Shown piece after piece: positions 17,121-26,484 of a stretch of DNA of 64,000 nt. The DNA lies in contig JAMPFJ010000002.1 of assembly GCA_023664535.1 (NCBI GenBank), forward strand, positions 124,001 through 188,000. The letters are read 5' to 3'. The stretch is from Bacteroidales bacterium. GTDB lineage: Bacteria > Bacillota > Clostridia > Lachnospirales > Lachnospiraceae. The notes under the pieces were generated by a model. That model ran no database searches. It worked only from the letters and a program-made list of their open reading frames with translations, and had not been told where the DNA came from. A program made the translations under genes and the position numbers. Every line of letters begins with the position of its first letter. Position 1 is the first letter of the stretch.

Positions 17121-18215
17121 TCAGTATTTATTTGCAGATTTAAAACAATTTGCCATATCCGTAGTGGCAAAATCCGTTAATGGCAGTCTGACCGGCTGTC
17201 CCGTCTTAGCGCTCTTATAAATCGCCAAAACAACTTCTAATGCATTTCTTCCCGCCACAGCGTCCACATACGGCTTTCTATGATTTACAACAGCATCAAT
17301 TACATCCGCATATAAGCTTGTATGACCATTACCATATACGTTGCTGGTCTGCTCTTCCAAGCCTTTATTTTTTTTATCTTCCTCTGTTTCGTCAAGAAAA
17401 TCCCAGACATCCAGGTTGTTCGTCGACTTGCCGCCAACTTTTACTGTTCCGGTTTCCCCGAAAAGATATAAGGTTTCCTCCAGATTCTGAGGATATACGT
17501 TAGTCGTACCCTCAATCGTGGCAACTGCACCGTTCTTAAAGGTAAGCACCGCCATTCCGATATCCTCCGCTTCCAGATAAGGATGCTGGCGCTGCCTGGT
17601 TACCCCATAAACTGTCTCCACTTCATCCCCCATCATCCAACGCAGTAAATCAATTCCATGAATACACTGGTTCATCAGGCAGCCGCCATCCTGTGCCCAT
17701 GTGCCCCGCCAGGGCGCCTGCTCATAATAATTCGGATTACGATTCCACCGGACATGAATACTTCCATGGGACAGCTTACCGAAGCGTCCTGCCTCCAATG
17801 CTCTTCTGGTTTTTTGCACTGCCACATTAAAACGGTTCTGATGGCAGGCACAGACAATGACTCCCTTTTGCTCGCTGCGTCTGATAATTTCGTCCGCATC
17901 ATTGATGCTCATGGCCATCGGTTTTTCAATAATCACATGAATGCCATGGTCAATGCAGTATAATGCAATCTCTGCATGCACCCCGCTGGGTGTCGCAATG
18001 GCAGCCAGTTCAATTTCCGGATGCTCCTCTATCATTTTTTTGTAATCGGTATATCTGGCAATGGAAGAATCCTTGTCCAAATCCTGCTTTGACAACAGCA
18101 GCTCAATATTCTCTAATTCCGTATCACATGCCGCAATAAACTCAAGCTTATTATTTAACACCGCTTTTACATGATTTATCGCTATCCGTCCACAGCCTAT
18201 CAACGCATATTTCAT
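17121..18215 (-). CDS. wbpB: Gfo/Idh/MocA oxidoreductase, WbpB/WlbA-like
   Basis: The 364-aa protein has an N-terminal Rossmann fold (ALIGCGRIAINHV), the EKPM signature at residues 97-100 and the motif GGCLMNQCIHGIDLL with the candidate catalytic His. These match WbpB/WlbA, which oxidise the 3-OH of UDP-GlcNAc-uronate using bound NAD. The product is the substrate of the aminotransferase encoded two genes downstream. It sits 46 bases after the WbpA-like gene. The related GnnA family acts on UDP-GlcNAc itself and is the main alternative. Confidence 0.85.
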   Translation of the reverse strand: MKYALIGCGRIAINHVKAVLNNKLEFIAACDTELENIELLLSKQDLDKDSSIARYTDYKKMIEEHPEIELAAIATPSGVHAEIALYCIDHGIHVIIEKPMAMSINDADEIIRRSEQKGVIVCACHQNRFNVAVQKTRRALEAGRFGKLSHGSIHVRWNRNPNYYEQAPWRGTWAQDGGCLMNQCIHGIDLLRWMMGDEVETVYGVTRQRQHPYLEAEDIGMAVLTFKNGAVATIEGTTNVYPQNLEETLYLFGETGTVKVGGKSTNNLDVWDFLDETEEDKKNKGLEEQTSNVYGNGHTSLYADVIDAVVNHRKPYVDAVAGRNALEVVLAIYKSAKTGQPVRLPLTDFATTDMANCFKSANKY

Positions 18216-18261
18216 GGGTAATATCTCCTATCTCAACCAATTTTCTCTACATCCAGCTTAT

Positions 18262-19578
18262 TTATAATACCTCGATATTTTCTCTGTTCTCAACATTTTT
18301 CATTGCGTTTTTCGTATCAAACACCACCTTCGCAGATTTCTGTACCATATCATAATCTATGTTGCTATGCGCACAGGTTACCATAACCAGGTCGTATCCT
18401 GCAATTATTTCCGGTGTAATTTCAGCAATACTCGTTCCACTTTCCCCATACATATTTTTAAATTTCGGTACCCACGGGTCATAATACTCCACAACCGCAC
18501 CTACCCTTTTGAGTTCTTTATATACCCGGATAGCCGGGCTTTCACGGTAATCATCAATATCCTGTTTATAGGATACCCCCAACATCAGCACCCTTGCTCC
18601 GTTTATCGCCTTCTGAAAACGGTTTAAAATGTGCATTGCCCGTTCAATACAATATTCCGGCTGGCTGTCATTAATCACCATACTATTCTCAATCAGCGTA
18701 GTGTGAAAACCATACTCTCTCGCTTTCCAGGTCAAATAATACGGGTCTAACGGTATGCAGTGCCCGCCCAGTCCCGGACCGGGATAAAATGCCTGAAATC
18801 CATAGGGCTTTGTCTTTGCCGCATCAATAACCTCCCATACTGAAATATTCATCTCATGGCACAGGCGTCCAATTTCATTGATTAAACCGATATTCACATT
18901 GCGGTAGGTATTCTCTAAAATCTTCTCCATCTCCGCTACCGCCGGTGAAGATACCGTATGAATATCTCCCTCCAGTACTGCGGAATACATCGCAGATATC
19001 ACCTCTGCCGCATCGTCCCCTACTGCGCCGACCACCTTCGGCGTATTTTTAGTCTTATAAATCAAATTCCCCGGGTCTACTCTTTCCGGAGAAAATCCCA
19101 GATAAAAATCCTCACCACATTTAAGTCCGGAGCCCTCTTCCAAAATCGGTTTAATCAGCTCTTCCGTTGTCCCCGGATATGTTGTGGACTCCAGCACGAC
19201 CATGGTTGCCGGGGTCAGATATTTTGCCACGGCAATCGCAGAATCACGGACATAGCTGATATTGGGCTCCTGGTGCTCGTCCAACGGTGTCGGCACACAA
19301 ATCGCCACAAAATCTACATCCTTAATAAAACTGAAATCCGTGGTTGCGCTTAGCTTTCCCTTATTAACCAACTCCGACAATTCGGAATCAACCACATCAC
19401 CAATGTAATTGTGCCCCTCATTAACCATTTTTACCTTTTGCTCCTGTATATCGAAACCGATGGTTTTAAAACCCGCTTTCGCTTTTTCCACTGCAAGCGG
19501 TAATCCCACATAACCTAATCCTACCACACCGGCAGTTATGGAATGGTTTTTAATTTTTTCTAATAATTCCTGTTTCAT
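18262..19578 (-). CDS. wbpA: UDP-N-acetylglucosamine 6-dehydrogenase, WbpA type
   Basis: The 438-aa nucleotide-sugar dehydrogenase has the NAD motif GVVGLGYVGLPLA at about 17-29, STTYPGTTEE near 131, and the catalytic Cys274 in GPGLGGHCIPLDPYYLTWKA. The segment around CVPTPLDEHQEPNISYV and the catalytic motif are of the WbpA/WecC type rather than Ugd, pointing to oxidation of the 6-OH of UDP-GlcNAc (or an epimer) to the uronate with two NAD+. It is the first gene of the wbp-like group and lies about 90 bases downstream of a strong promoter. A separate Ugd is at 31736. Confidence 0.9.
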   Translation of the reverse strand: MKQELLEKIKNHSITAGVVGLGYVGLPLAVEKAKAGFKTIGFDIQEQKVKMVNEGHNYIGDVVDSELSELVNKGKLSATTDFSFIKDVDFVAICVPTPLDEHQEPNISYVRDSAIAVAKYLTPATMVVLESTTYPGTTEELIKPILEEGSGLKCGEDFYLGFSPERVDPGNLIYKTKNTPKVVGAVGDDAAEVISAMYSAVLEGDIHTVSSPAVAEMEKILENTYRNVNIGLINEIGRLCHEMNISVWEVIDAAKTKPYGFQAFYPGPGLGGHCIPLDPYYLTWKAREYGFHTTLIENSMVINDSQPEYCIERAMHILNRFQKAINGARVLMLGVSYKQDIDDYRESPAIRVYKELKRVGAVVEYYDPWVPKFKNMYGESGTSIAEITPEIIAGYDLVMVTCAHSNIDYDMVQKSAKVVFDTKNAMKNVENRENIEVL

Positions 19579-19670
19579 ATTTTGTTTCCTTTCTCTTTAT
19601 TACCTTCTTCATATTTTTATCCATACAAAGTATCTTTTATCCCCTGTATATTCCTGTATTTTTCGGCTTC

Positions 19671-19699
19671 ATTATATAGTATTGATATGGGAAAGTCAA
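19671..19699 (-). promoter_or_regulatory. Promoter of the wbpA-B-D-E unit
   Basis: Minus-strand TTGACT (19694-19699), a 17-base spacer and a perfect TATAAT (19671-19676) lie upstream of the wbpA-like ATG at 19578. It is one of the best consensus promoters in the window and lies between the FAD-enzyme gene and wbpA. Confidence 0.75.
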
Positions 19700-19712
19700 T
19701 TTACCCTGTATA

Positions 19713-20993
19713 CTATTTTTCAATGGTCCGTCCTGCTTTTTTCAAGTCATCAGCCAGCATGTACGCCTGCCTGATACAATCCTCAATGGAACAATATGAC
19801 CAGTTTCCATAACGCCCAATCGTATAAATGCCCATTGCTGCTATCTTTTCTTTTATTTTATCCTTTTCTTTTTGCGACTTTTCCGAAATATGGACATATG
19901 CAGGATTCATCATAACAAAATTATCACTTACCAGTTTATGCGTAGTGATAATTCCAACCTTCTTCAAATCATCAAGAACTCTTGCCCTGCATTCATCAAT
20001 ATCCACTGCTTCGTCACCTTTCAATCCGATTTCAACATACAGACTCATTTTATCCTGATGTAAAATATTATTATAAAATCCTACCCGATAAAAAATCAAA
20101 CTTTTATCCGGATAATAGACCCAATGAATATCTTTATCTATGGGAGCAAAATCAAACCCTAAATTGAAAACCAACACCTTGTTTGCAGTATACTTTTCCT
20201 CATGGAAAATATTGGCTGTCTCTAATAATTGATTAAAGGGCATGGTATTGATTAATGTCGAATATTTTATCTCCCAATCAGCAGTATAAGCTGTCTTTTT
20301 TTCGCAATCAATATTGATTATTTTTTCCGAGGTAAAAATCTTATTTGAATCAAGCTTCCCGGCAAGCGTATTCACGAAGGCTTCCGCACCGCCGCCGGAA
20401 TAAAAAAACTCATCATTGTAAGTCTTTAACCGTTCTCCCTGAAATCCCCGCACAATCTCCACCGGATCCGCCTTAGGGAAAAACCTTCCCATTGCATCCT
20501 CATCCAGGGTGTTCAAATCACAGGCATACAATTTCTCATTATACGGAATCAGAAACCGGTCCGCAATTCCTTTTCCTAGTTTGGAATACAGCATTTCTTT
20601 AAAGCCCGTGCTTCCTTCCGTCACAGACTGGTTAAACAGGCCGCATAAGCAGTCAATAAATTCTTCCTTATCCAGCTGATGAATATTAAACTGAAACGGA
20701 TAATCGACATAAGCATTGTTATAGTATATCTTTGTGTTTTTATTGTTATATACCGTGTCCGATGCCTGTAATAATTCATCAAACTGTTTCCGAATTTCCG
20801 GGTTATTAAAATGAAAAAAATGTCCGGCATAGTCCCATGTAAAACCATCCTGCTTAAAGGTTTTACAATATCCCCCGATTTTGTCTTCCTGCTCCACAAT
20901 AAGAAAAGCTTCATCCTCTAATTTTGCTGCAAATGCCAGCCCCGAAATTCCCGCCCCTATAATCAAATACTCTGTCTCTATCGTCTTTCTCAT
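19713..20993 (-). CDS. FAD-dependent oxidoreductase, Glf/protoporphyrinogen-oxidase-like
   Basis: The 426-aa flavoprotein has the dinucleotide motif LIIGAGISGLAFAAKL near residue 10, then EQEDKIGGYCKTF, typical of the NAD-binding-8/amine oxidase superfamily. The stretch WDYAGHFFHFNNPEI and the later IPYNEKLYACDLNTL recall, loosely, the matching regions of UDP-galactopyranose mutase (Glf), but overall similarity looks low. The locus encodes two GlfT2-like transferases and no obvious Glf, so a mutase-like role is worth testing; a sugar oxidase or desaturase is also possible. ATG 20993 is better spaced from AGGAGG than ATG 20996. Confidence 0.75.
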   Translation of the reverse strand: MRKTIETEYLIIGAGISGLAFAAKLEDEAFLIVEQEDKIGGYCKTFKQDGFTWDYAGHFFHFNNPEIRKQFDELLQASDTVYNNKNTKIYYNNAYVDYPFQFNIHQLDKEEFIDCLCGLFNQSVTEGSTGFKEMLYSKLGKGIADRFLIPYNEKLYACDLNTLDEDAMGRFFPKADPVEIVRGFQGERLKTYNDEFFYSGGGAEAFVNTLAGKLDSNKIFTSEKIINIDCEKKTAYTADWEIKYSTLINTMPFNQLLETANIFHEEKYTANKVLVFNLGFDFAPIDKDIHWVYYPDKSLIFYRVGFYNNILHQDKMSLYVEIGLKGDEAVDIDECRARVLDDLKKVGIITTHKLVSDNFVMMNPAYVHISEKSQKEKDKIKEKIAAMGIYTIGRYGNWSYCSIEDCIRQAYMLADDLKKAGRTIEK

Positions 20994-21035
20994 CATACCC
21001 TCCTGCTGTTTCTATCCATTCAACACTTTGCATCT

Positions 21036-21935
21036 CTAATCAAAAATCCGATACATTTCATACCATTTCATCATCTGTTCTTCCGTATACTGTTCAAGAA
21101 TATAATCATGCCCCTGTTTATTCTGCTTTGGTCGTTCAGATACTATCTCTTTAAATTTTGTATCAATATCATCCATTTCCATGGAATCCGGTGTATATAC
21201 ATATGGATGTTCATAGCGGTAAAGTACCTGCTTTCCCTTTGCCAACGCCTCAATTACCATCATAGAAAGACCGTCATGCTCCGGCAGGCGGACAAGCACA
21301 GAAATCTGGCGGTAAAGCGCATTCATTTTCTCGGAATCCAGCTTCCCATGAAAAACCACGTTAGGCAAATCAAGAGGATTATATTGGTCATTTGCTACGA
21401 TATGAAAATCTATATCCGGATTGCGAACCGCCAGCTCCCTGACAATATCACCACGATAAAAATCCTCTCTTCCTTTGGGCAGATACACCAGCGCCGCATG
21501 TTTATCCGGCATTTCCATTAACTCCAATTTCATTCCAAAAGGAATAATCGGTATAATATCCGATTGAATTCCTGCTGCCTCCAATTCGTCGTGCAGTAAT
21601 TGACTTCCTGTTACATGGGAAACCTTTCCGGTATATGGCTTCGGGGAATCTGCACTATGAATATAATTGTAAACATCTGTGCCAATCCAGTGTAAAATCA
21701 CCTTTTTCCCAAAAACTCTGGCTAAGGTCAGCATAATACTGTGATTCGGCATTGCGTAAACAATATATACCTGCGGTGTTTTCCGCAATTCCCTGATATA
21801 CCTCCAATAATATTTTAATAACGACGAGATTTTACCATTATCACATACCAGCGTCCTGGTTTCATATCCATGCTTAGAAAGCAGTTCCGCAATATGGTTA
21901 ATCTGCGAAGAGCCGGTAAGAAATACCTTTTTCAT
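21036..21935 (-). CDS. GT-B fold glycosyltransferase (GT4-like)
   Basis: The 299-aa protein starts KVFLTGSSQINHIAELLSKH. A middle VILHWIGTDVYNYI precedes the second domain, which has VVFHGKLDSEKMNALYR and RLPEHDGLSMMVIEALAKGK, the usual GT4 donor-binding segment with its Glu. It is shorter than typical GT4 enzymes (350-400 aa). No membrane helix is seen; it should act on the inner face of the membrane. It lies between the flippase and FAD-enzyme genes with gaps of 36 and 42 bases. Confidence 0.8.
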   Translation of the reverse strand: MKKVFLTGSSQINHIAELLSKHGYETRTLVCDNGKISSLLKYYWRYIRELRKTPQVYIVYAMPNHSIMLTLARVFGKKVILHWIGTDVYNYIHSADSPKPYTGKVSHVTGSQLLHDELEAAGIQSDIIPIIPFGMKLELMEMPDKHAALVYLPKGREDFYRGDIVRELAVRNPDIDFHIVANDQYNPLDLPNVVFHGKLDSEKMNALYRQISVLVRLPEHDGLSMMVIEALAKGKQVLYRYEHPYVYTPDSMEMDDIDTKFKEIVSERPKQNKQGHDYILEQYTEEQMMKWYEMYRIFD

Positions 21936-21971
21936 GTCTCTTCCTCCTTATTTATCATATAGACATCATAA

Positions 21972-23276
21972 TCAATTATGTGCTTTTTCCGTTTTCGCAC
22001 TCTCTCTGTTAAGATAGTGGACAAAATAATACATCAGGACAACAGAGGATACTATACAAATAATCAATGTAGTAATTGCCGCCCCGACAGCACCAAACAA
22101 ATGAATCAGTATCCAGTTGCTGATAACATTCAACAGGGCTTCCATAATTCCTATCCAGAAGTTTACTTTTAATTTCCGCTGTGTCACTAACAAATTCCCG
22201 ATAACCTTTCGGAATGTTGCAGAGAAAAAATAGCTGAATGTCAAAATCCGAAAGGCCGGAACTGCATCCAGATATTGGCTTCCAAACACAATCCGGATAA
22301 TCAGCGGTGCGCATACAATCAAACCGGCGCTAATCACCGCATTAAGCAGCCCGAAATATTTTAATATCATAAAAAATTTTTGTTTTACCCATTTCTTATC
22401 CTCCTGCTTTCTGGCAAAATATGGATATATGTAAATCACTAATGCCGACGGGATAAATAATAATGCATTGGGTATAATTGTCGCCGTTTTATATGAGGCA
22501 ACTACCATCTCATCGGATATTATCTCTCCGATTAAAAAGACATCTATGAGATACAGCAGCTGACCCGTTGCGACATTCAGCATGGAAATCGCCGCCAGCT
22601 TTAACATATCGTTTTTTTCTTTAACGGATATTTTTAATGCATGGAAAATCCGTTTTGCCGGAAACCCATAAATACCGATTCCAATAATAACAGAAACCAC
22701 CATCGCCAATTCCCTAAATAAAATCAGTCCTGCCGACTTAAACAGATATGCACCTGCTACGGAACCGATAAATATCAAAAGTGTGTTAATTACTGAACAT
22801 TTCGAATATTCTATATTCAACAGATTATACCGGAAATATGTCTGCATACAATTAAATATCGTCGTAACCAAAGGCATCAAGGCAAACAAAAGCAGAATTT
22901 CATCCACACCCTTCAGCGGAAATGAAAGAAACAGCGAGCTTATTCCCATCACACACCCTAAAAGAAAATTAACGCCGCTTCCAAACAGAATAGCAAATTT
23001 CATGTAGGAATCCGTCTTTTCATCATCCCTTGCTATCTCACTGCACTTTTGAAGACATGCCGATTCCATCCCGAATCCGTTTACTAATGCGAAAAAGGAG
23101 TAGATGTTAAATGCATAGGAATAGATGCCAAACTCAGCCTTTGATAATATCCGGATTAAGATAAAGCTGCTGGCAAAAGCAATTATCTGATTAATCGTAT
23201 TGGCGCCAAATATATGTCCCAGTCCTGTGCGGCGCGCCTTATCTATCATCTCGTGCAGCTTATCCGCCGCTTTCAT
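21972..23276 (-). CDS. Wzx-type polysaccharide flippase (MOP superfamily)
   Basis: The 434-aa membrane protein has 12-14 hydrophobic segments. The N-terminal GHIFGANTINQIIAFASSF followed by RILSKAEFGIYSYAFNIYS is the standard opening of Wzx/RfbX flippases, which move undecaprenyl-linked repeat units across the membrane. ATG 23276 is preferred because GAGGAG lies 8 bases upstream; the longer frame begins at 23294. The next upstream gene encodes a polymerase-like membrane protein, so the two form the Wzx/Wzy half of the locus, distinct from the ABC exporter at 39140-40696. Confidence 0.88.
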   Translation of the reverse strand: MKAADKLHEMIDKARRTGLGHIFGANTINQIIAFASSFILIRILSKAEFGIYSYAFNIYSFFALVNGFGMESACLQKCSEIARDDEKTDSYMKFAILFGSGVNFLLGCVMGISSLFLSFPLKGVDEILLLFALMPLVTTIFNCMQTYFRYNLLNIEYSKCSVINTLLIFIGSVAGAYLFKSAGLILFRELAMVVSVIIGIGIYGFPAKRIFHALKISVKEKNDMLKLAAISMLNVATGQLLYLIDVFLIGEIISDEMVVASYKTATIIPNALLFIPSALVIYIYPYFARKQEDKKWVKQKFFMILKYFGLLNAVISAGLIVCAPLIIRIVFGSQYLDAVPAFRILTFSYFFSATFRKVIGNLLVTQRKLKVNFWIGIMEALLNVISNWILIHLFGAVGAAITTLIICIVSSVVLMYYFVHYLNRESAKTEKAHN

Positions 23277-23305
23277 GAAATCATCTCCTCGCAAATTCCC
23301 TAAGT

Positions 23306-25207
23306 TTATTCTTCTTCAATCATATCTAACGTATTTCCAAGATATATCATCCTGCTTTCCCCGGAAGATTTTTCAACCTGATATAAATCCCCATCCTTTA
23401 ACTTTTTCAAACCGTATTTATATTGAATGTTTTTGATTTGCTCGCTCTCCATCAAATCATCATAATGATAAATCCACATATAATCATATTGCTGCTGTTC
23501 TATCAGCTGCGGATATCTTACCATATCGCAAAAGGTCTCCACATCCTCAAGCTGTCGATGATACATCTGGTAACAGTCTGTATTCCATGAATATCGCCTT
23601 TCCAGTTCATAAGCGAACATCTTGGATTCATCATAACTGATTACGCCCAGAATACATACTTTTCCGTCACCGCCAGTTAAAGTATTCATCATATCCACTT
23701 GTTCCTGAATTTCTTCTCTCATTTGATAAGCCGAATTATCCTCAATACCAACAACCGAAATTTTGGAAATAAAACTGCTTCCGGTTCCCAAAACCAGTAA
23801 AATAATCATTGCAACTCTTACTGTTTTCAGATATCTGCCCCTTTCCAGATAATCATCCGAAAAAAGCAGCGACAGCCACGGTATACAGCCTAACAGCATA
23901 TAATAAGCTAAATACCGTTCCAAGCCGGCAACAATCGCACTTTCAGCAGCCCCAAAAATGCGGGCATATGCATAGAGCATCACCAAAAGATATGCGACAA
24001 ATCCGATTAAATATAAAGAAAATATTATCGTACACTTTTGCTTTTCTTCCAAATTCGAAAATTTTTTCCGCAGAATGAGCATTCCGACTGCCTCAAAAAT
24101 AAATACCATAAAATAACTATAATATGGAAAGCTTCCTGTAGTGCCGGAATAAACGGTAAATATCCCATTGATAATCCCTTTGGCTATACCACTCAGACTC
24201 TTATATCTTGAATCAAATACCGAAAATCTGTTATAGACATTTTGATTAATCAATGCAGACCATACTATACTAAATATTACCACACTTAAAAGCACCGCTC
24301 CGGATAAAAGAATGACTTTCCTGTTCAACAAATCTTTCACTTTTCCCGGTCGATAGATTAACACCTGTCTTATCATCAAAACAATGATAATCATAACTGC
24401 AAACAACGGACTGACCATACTTTTCATGGAGCCTATACACATTAACATCCCCAGCAAAAGCCCCCAGTTTAATTCCTTTTTCTTTTGCCAGAGCAGCCAT
24501 GCAATTATTCCGCCTGCCCACATAGGCAGAACAAAATCCTGTAATAAATTATAATATTTTACATAGGTCAACACATTAAGCGAAAGAAACACCACTAACG
24601 TATATGCTCCGATTTTTTTCCAGTCTTTCCATGTTGCGCCGCTAAAGGGCAGATAAACCGGAATCATTGCCAGCAAAAAATTACCGATAAAGCAATTACT
24701 TTCATTAAATGTTTTAAATCCCGCCCATAGATATTGAAACATTGTTGCGGTAGATAACGTGACAGAAGCTCCCGAAAAATCAGTACCATATGGCAGTTGT
24801 CCTTTCTCCACCATGTATCTTACTGCCGGTCCCCACTGAAATATCTCATCCGGATATGTAAAAATTGTTCCATGAAATGCAATTACAGAATAGATAAAGA
24901 TAAAAGTCAACGCAATAATACTCGGATTAACAAAAGAGACTAAACGTTTTTTCAGCGAAGCTTTTTCACCTTTAACAACAGAAAAATCAGCTATAAATGC
25001 CAGTAGTCCTGCCGCCGCCAGGAAAATAAGCAAAAAATATATATATTGGGCATGTCCTGTTAAGCCTAAAAGAAAGACGCCAATTATTACAGAAACTGCT
25101 GACATACACATACTTTCTTCTGGTGTCAGTTTAAATAATTGATTCCAAAAGAAAGCAGCCAAAATAAAAATTAAAAATATCACTAAAAGACTGATTATAT
25201 TACTCAT
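23306..25207 (-). CDS. Polytopic membrane protein, GT-C or Wzy-like
   Basis: The 633-aa protein has about 12 membrane helices and a soluble C-terminal end of about 130 residues. The loop after an early helix carries FTYPDEIFQWGPAVRYM, an acidic motif like those of GT-C transferases and of the polymerase-like proteins in polysaccharide loci. It starts in an ATGA overlap with the MORN-protein gene. Position beside the flippase suggests polymerase (Wzy) or lipid-linked sugar transferase activity on the outer face. Wzy proteins diverge too much to tell by eye. Confidence 0.72.
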   Translation of the reverse strand: MSNIISLLVIFLIFILAAFFWNQLFKLTPEESMCMSAVSVIIGVFLLGLTGHAQYIYFLLIFLAAAGLLAFIADFSVVKGEKASLKKRLVSFVNPSIIALTFIFIYSVIAFHGTIFTYPDEIFQWGPAVRYMVEKGQLPYGTDFSGASVTLSTATMFQYLWAGFKTFNESNCFIGNFLLAMIPVYLPFSGATWKDWKKIGAYTLVVFLSLNVLTYVKYYNLLQDFVLPMWAGGIIAWLLWQKKKELNWGLLLGMLMCIGSMKSMVSPLFAVMIIIVLMIRQVLIYRPGKVKDLLNRKVILLSGAVLLSVVIFSIVWSALINQNVYNRFSVFDSRYKSLSGIAKGIINGIFTVYSGTTGSFPYYSYFMVFIFEAVGMLILRKKFSNLEEKQKCTIIFSLYLIGFVAYLLVMLYAYARIFGAAESAIVAGLERYLAYYMLLGCIPWLSLLFSDDYLERGRYLKTVRVAMIILLVLGTGSSFISKISVVGIEDNSAYQMREEIQEQVDMMNTLTGGDGKVCILGVISYDESKMFAYELERRYSWNTDCYQMYHRQLEDVETFCDMVRYPQLIEQQQYDYMWIYHYDDLMESEQIKNIQYKYGLKKLKDGDLYQVEKSSGESRMIYLGNTLDMIEEE

Positions 25208-26436
25208 TTTTCCTCCGCTGCACTATTGTCCCTGACAATTTTTTTAACCTCCACTACAGGAAACCCTTCATACCGTCCGTCCGATAGACCAACAACGGAT
25301 ACGAGTTTCAGCTTTCCCTGTATCACAAGCTCACCTTCCTGCGAAAAAAATCTCTTTAAATCTTTTTTGCTATTTTTTACTTTGCAGAGATATGTTCCCC
25401 TCTTCATCGCATTTCCGGTTACTTCAAAATAGAAAAATACCCAATCATCCTCTACCTTATATACTTCCTTTGGCGTTCCCGCCAGTCTGATTACCCGATT
25501 ATAATATACATAGGGATAGTCCAATAAATTGGAATATAAATACTCCGGTTTATTCATATTCAACTCTTTTTTATCTGTTTTTTCTGCAATAACCGCTTCA
25601 ATATAAGGATACTCCACCCCACGCTGATAAGCAGAAAAACCAGCATAGTATCCATATACCGTTATCCTGTCCCCCCGCTTCAAAAAGGGCATATAATTCG
25701 TTGCGAGCCCTTTATATTTCAAATCGTAATTCAACATATAACTGTTTCCGCTTTTGTCTTCTACCCTCACGGTATTTCCCTTATCCTCATTGTCATAATG
25801 GATTTCCTTCACGGTGCATTCAAGCTTTATTTTCCTATATTCCCTGTTATTCGCATAATATACCAGTTCAGCATATTCATACTCTTTTGCTTCTTCACAT
25901 ATTTGCTTCACGCTGATTCCATTGAAATAATAATCATAGCCAACGATTATGTCTTTATCATATTTCCAGCACGCACCATATGGAACACCCTGATTATATC
26001 TTTTCAACAGATAATGCTGCGCATCTTCCTCATCCAATGAATATTCCTTAATCCGGCCTCTTAAATGATTTTCACAGAACTTCCCCTCATATACTTTTTC
26101 TTCGGTATAATCAATCAGCGTTCCCTCCCCGTCCATTTTTCCGTTTACCCATTCTCCGTTATATTCAATCCTTCCCTTTTCCTCATTATCAATAATAATG
26201 CTACCGGTAAACTCTCCTTTTCCTTCCGGTTTTCCACCTCGAACCTCGCCGGAATAAAGCCCATAACAGGTTAGTCCCTGCCATTTAACGGAATATTGTA
26301 ATTTTATTGTATTATCATTTTCTGACTCGTCTTCAGCTTTTTGCGCATAAGAAACAACACTATTCATACCCAGACATAAAATAATGAGCAAAACGGCTAT
26401 TCCTTTCTTTATTAACTCTCTTCTGACTGTTTTCAT
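25204..26436 (-). CDS. Secreted MORN-repeat protein with OB-like C-terminus
   Basis: The 410-aa protein has a signal peptide (KKGIAVLLIILCLGMNSVVSYA, processing near residue 31). At about residues 50-130 it has MORN-type repeats (YSGEVRGGKPEGKGEF, YNGEWVNGKMDGEGTLIDY, YEGKFCENHLRGRIKEY). Two stretches of about 100 residues follow, the second ending in VIQGKLKLVSVV, resembling OB-fold domains. MORN repeats bind lipid or protein partners; no enzyme motif is seen. Its stop overlaps the start of the polymerase-like gene (ATGA), so the two are coupled. It may be an envelope partner of that membrane protein. This is inference. Confidence 0.8.
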   Translation of the reverse strand: MKTVRRELIKKGIAVLLIILCLGMNSVVSYAQKAEDESENDNTIKLQYSVKWQGLTCYGLYSGEVRGGKPEGKGEFTGSIIIDNEEKGRIEYNGEWVNGKMDGEGTLIDYTEEKVYEGKFCENHLRGRIKEYSLDEEDAQHYLLKRYNQGVPYGACWKYDKDIIVGYDYYFNGISVKQICEEAKEYEYAELVYYANNREYRKIKLECTVKEIHYDNEDKGNTVRVEDKSGNSYMLNYDLKYKGLATNYMPFLKRGDRITVYGYYAGFSAYQRGVEYPYIEAVIAEKTDKKELNMNKPEYLYSNLLDYPYVYYNRVIRLAGTPKEVYKVEDDWVFFYFEVTGNAMKRGTYLCKVKNSKKDLKRFFSQEGELVIQGKLKLVSVVGLSDGRYEGFPVVEVKKIVRDNSAAEEK

Positions 26437-26484
26437 CTATCACTCCTGCCTTTCCTAAATGGAAAAGTCAATTCAGCGTGCCAC

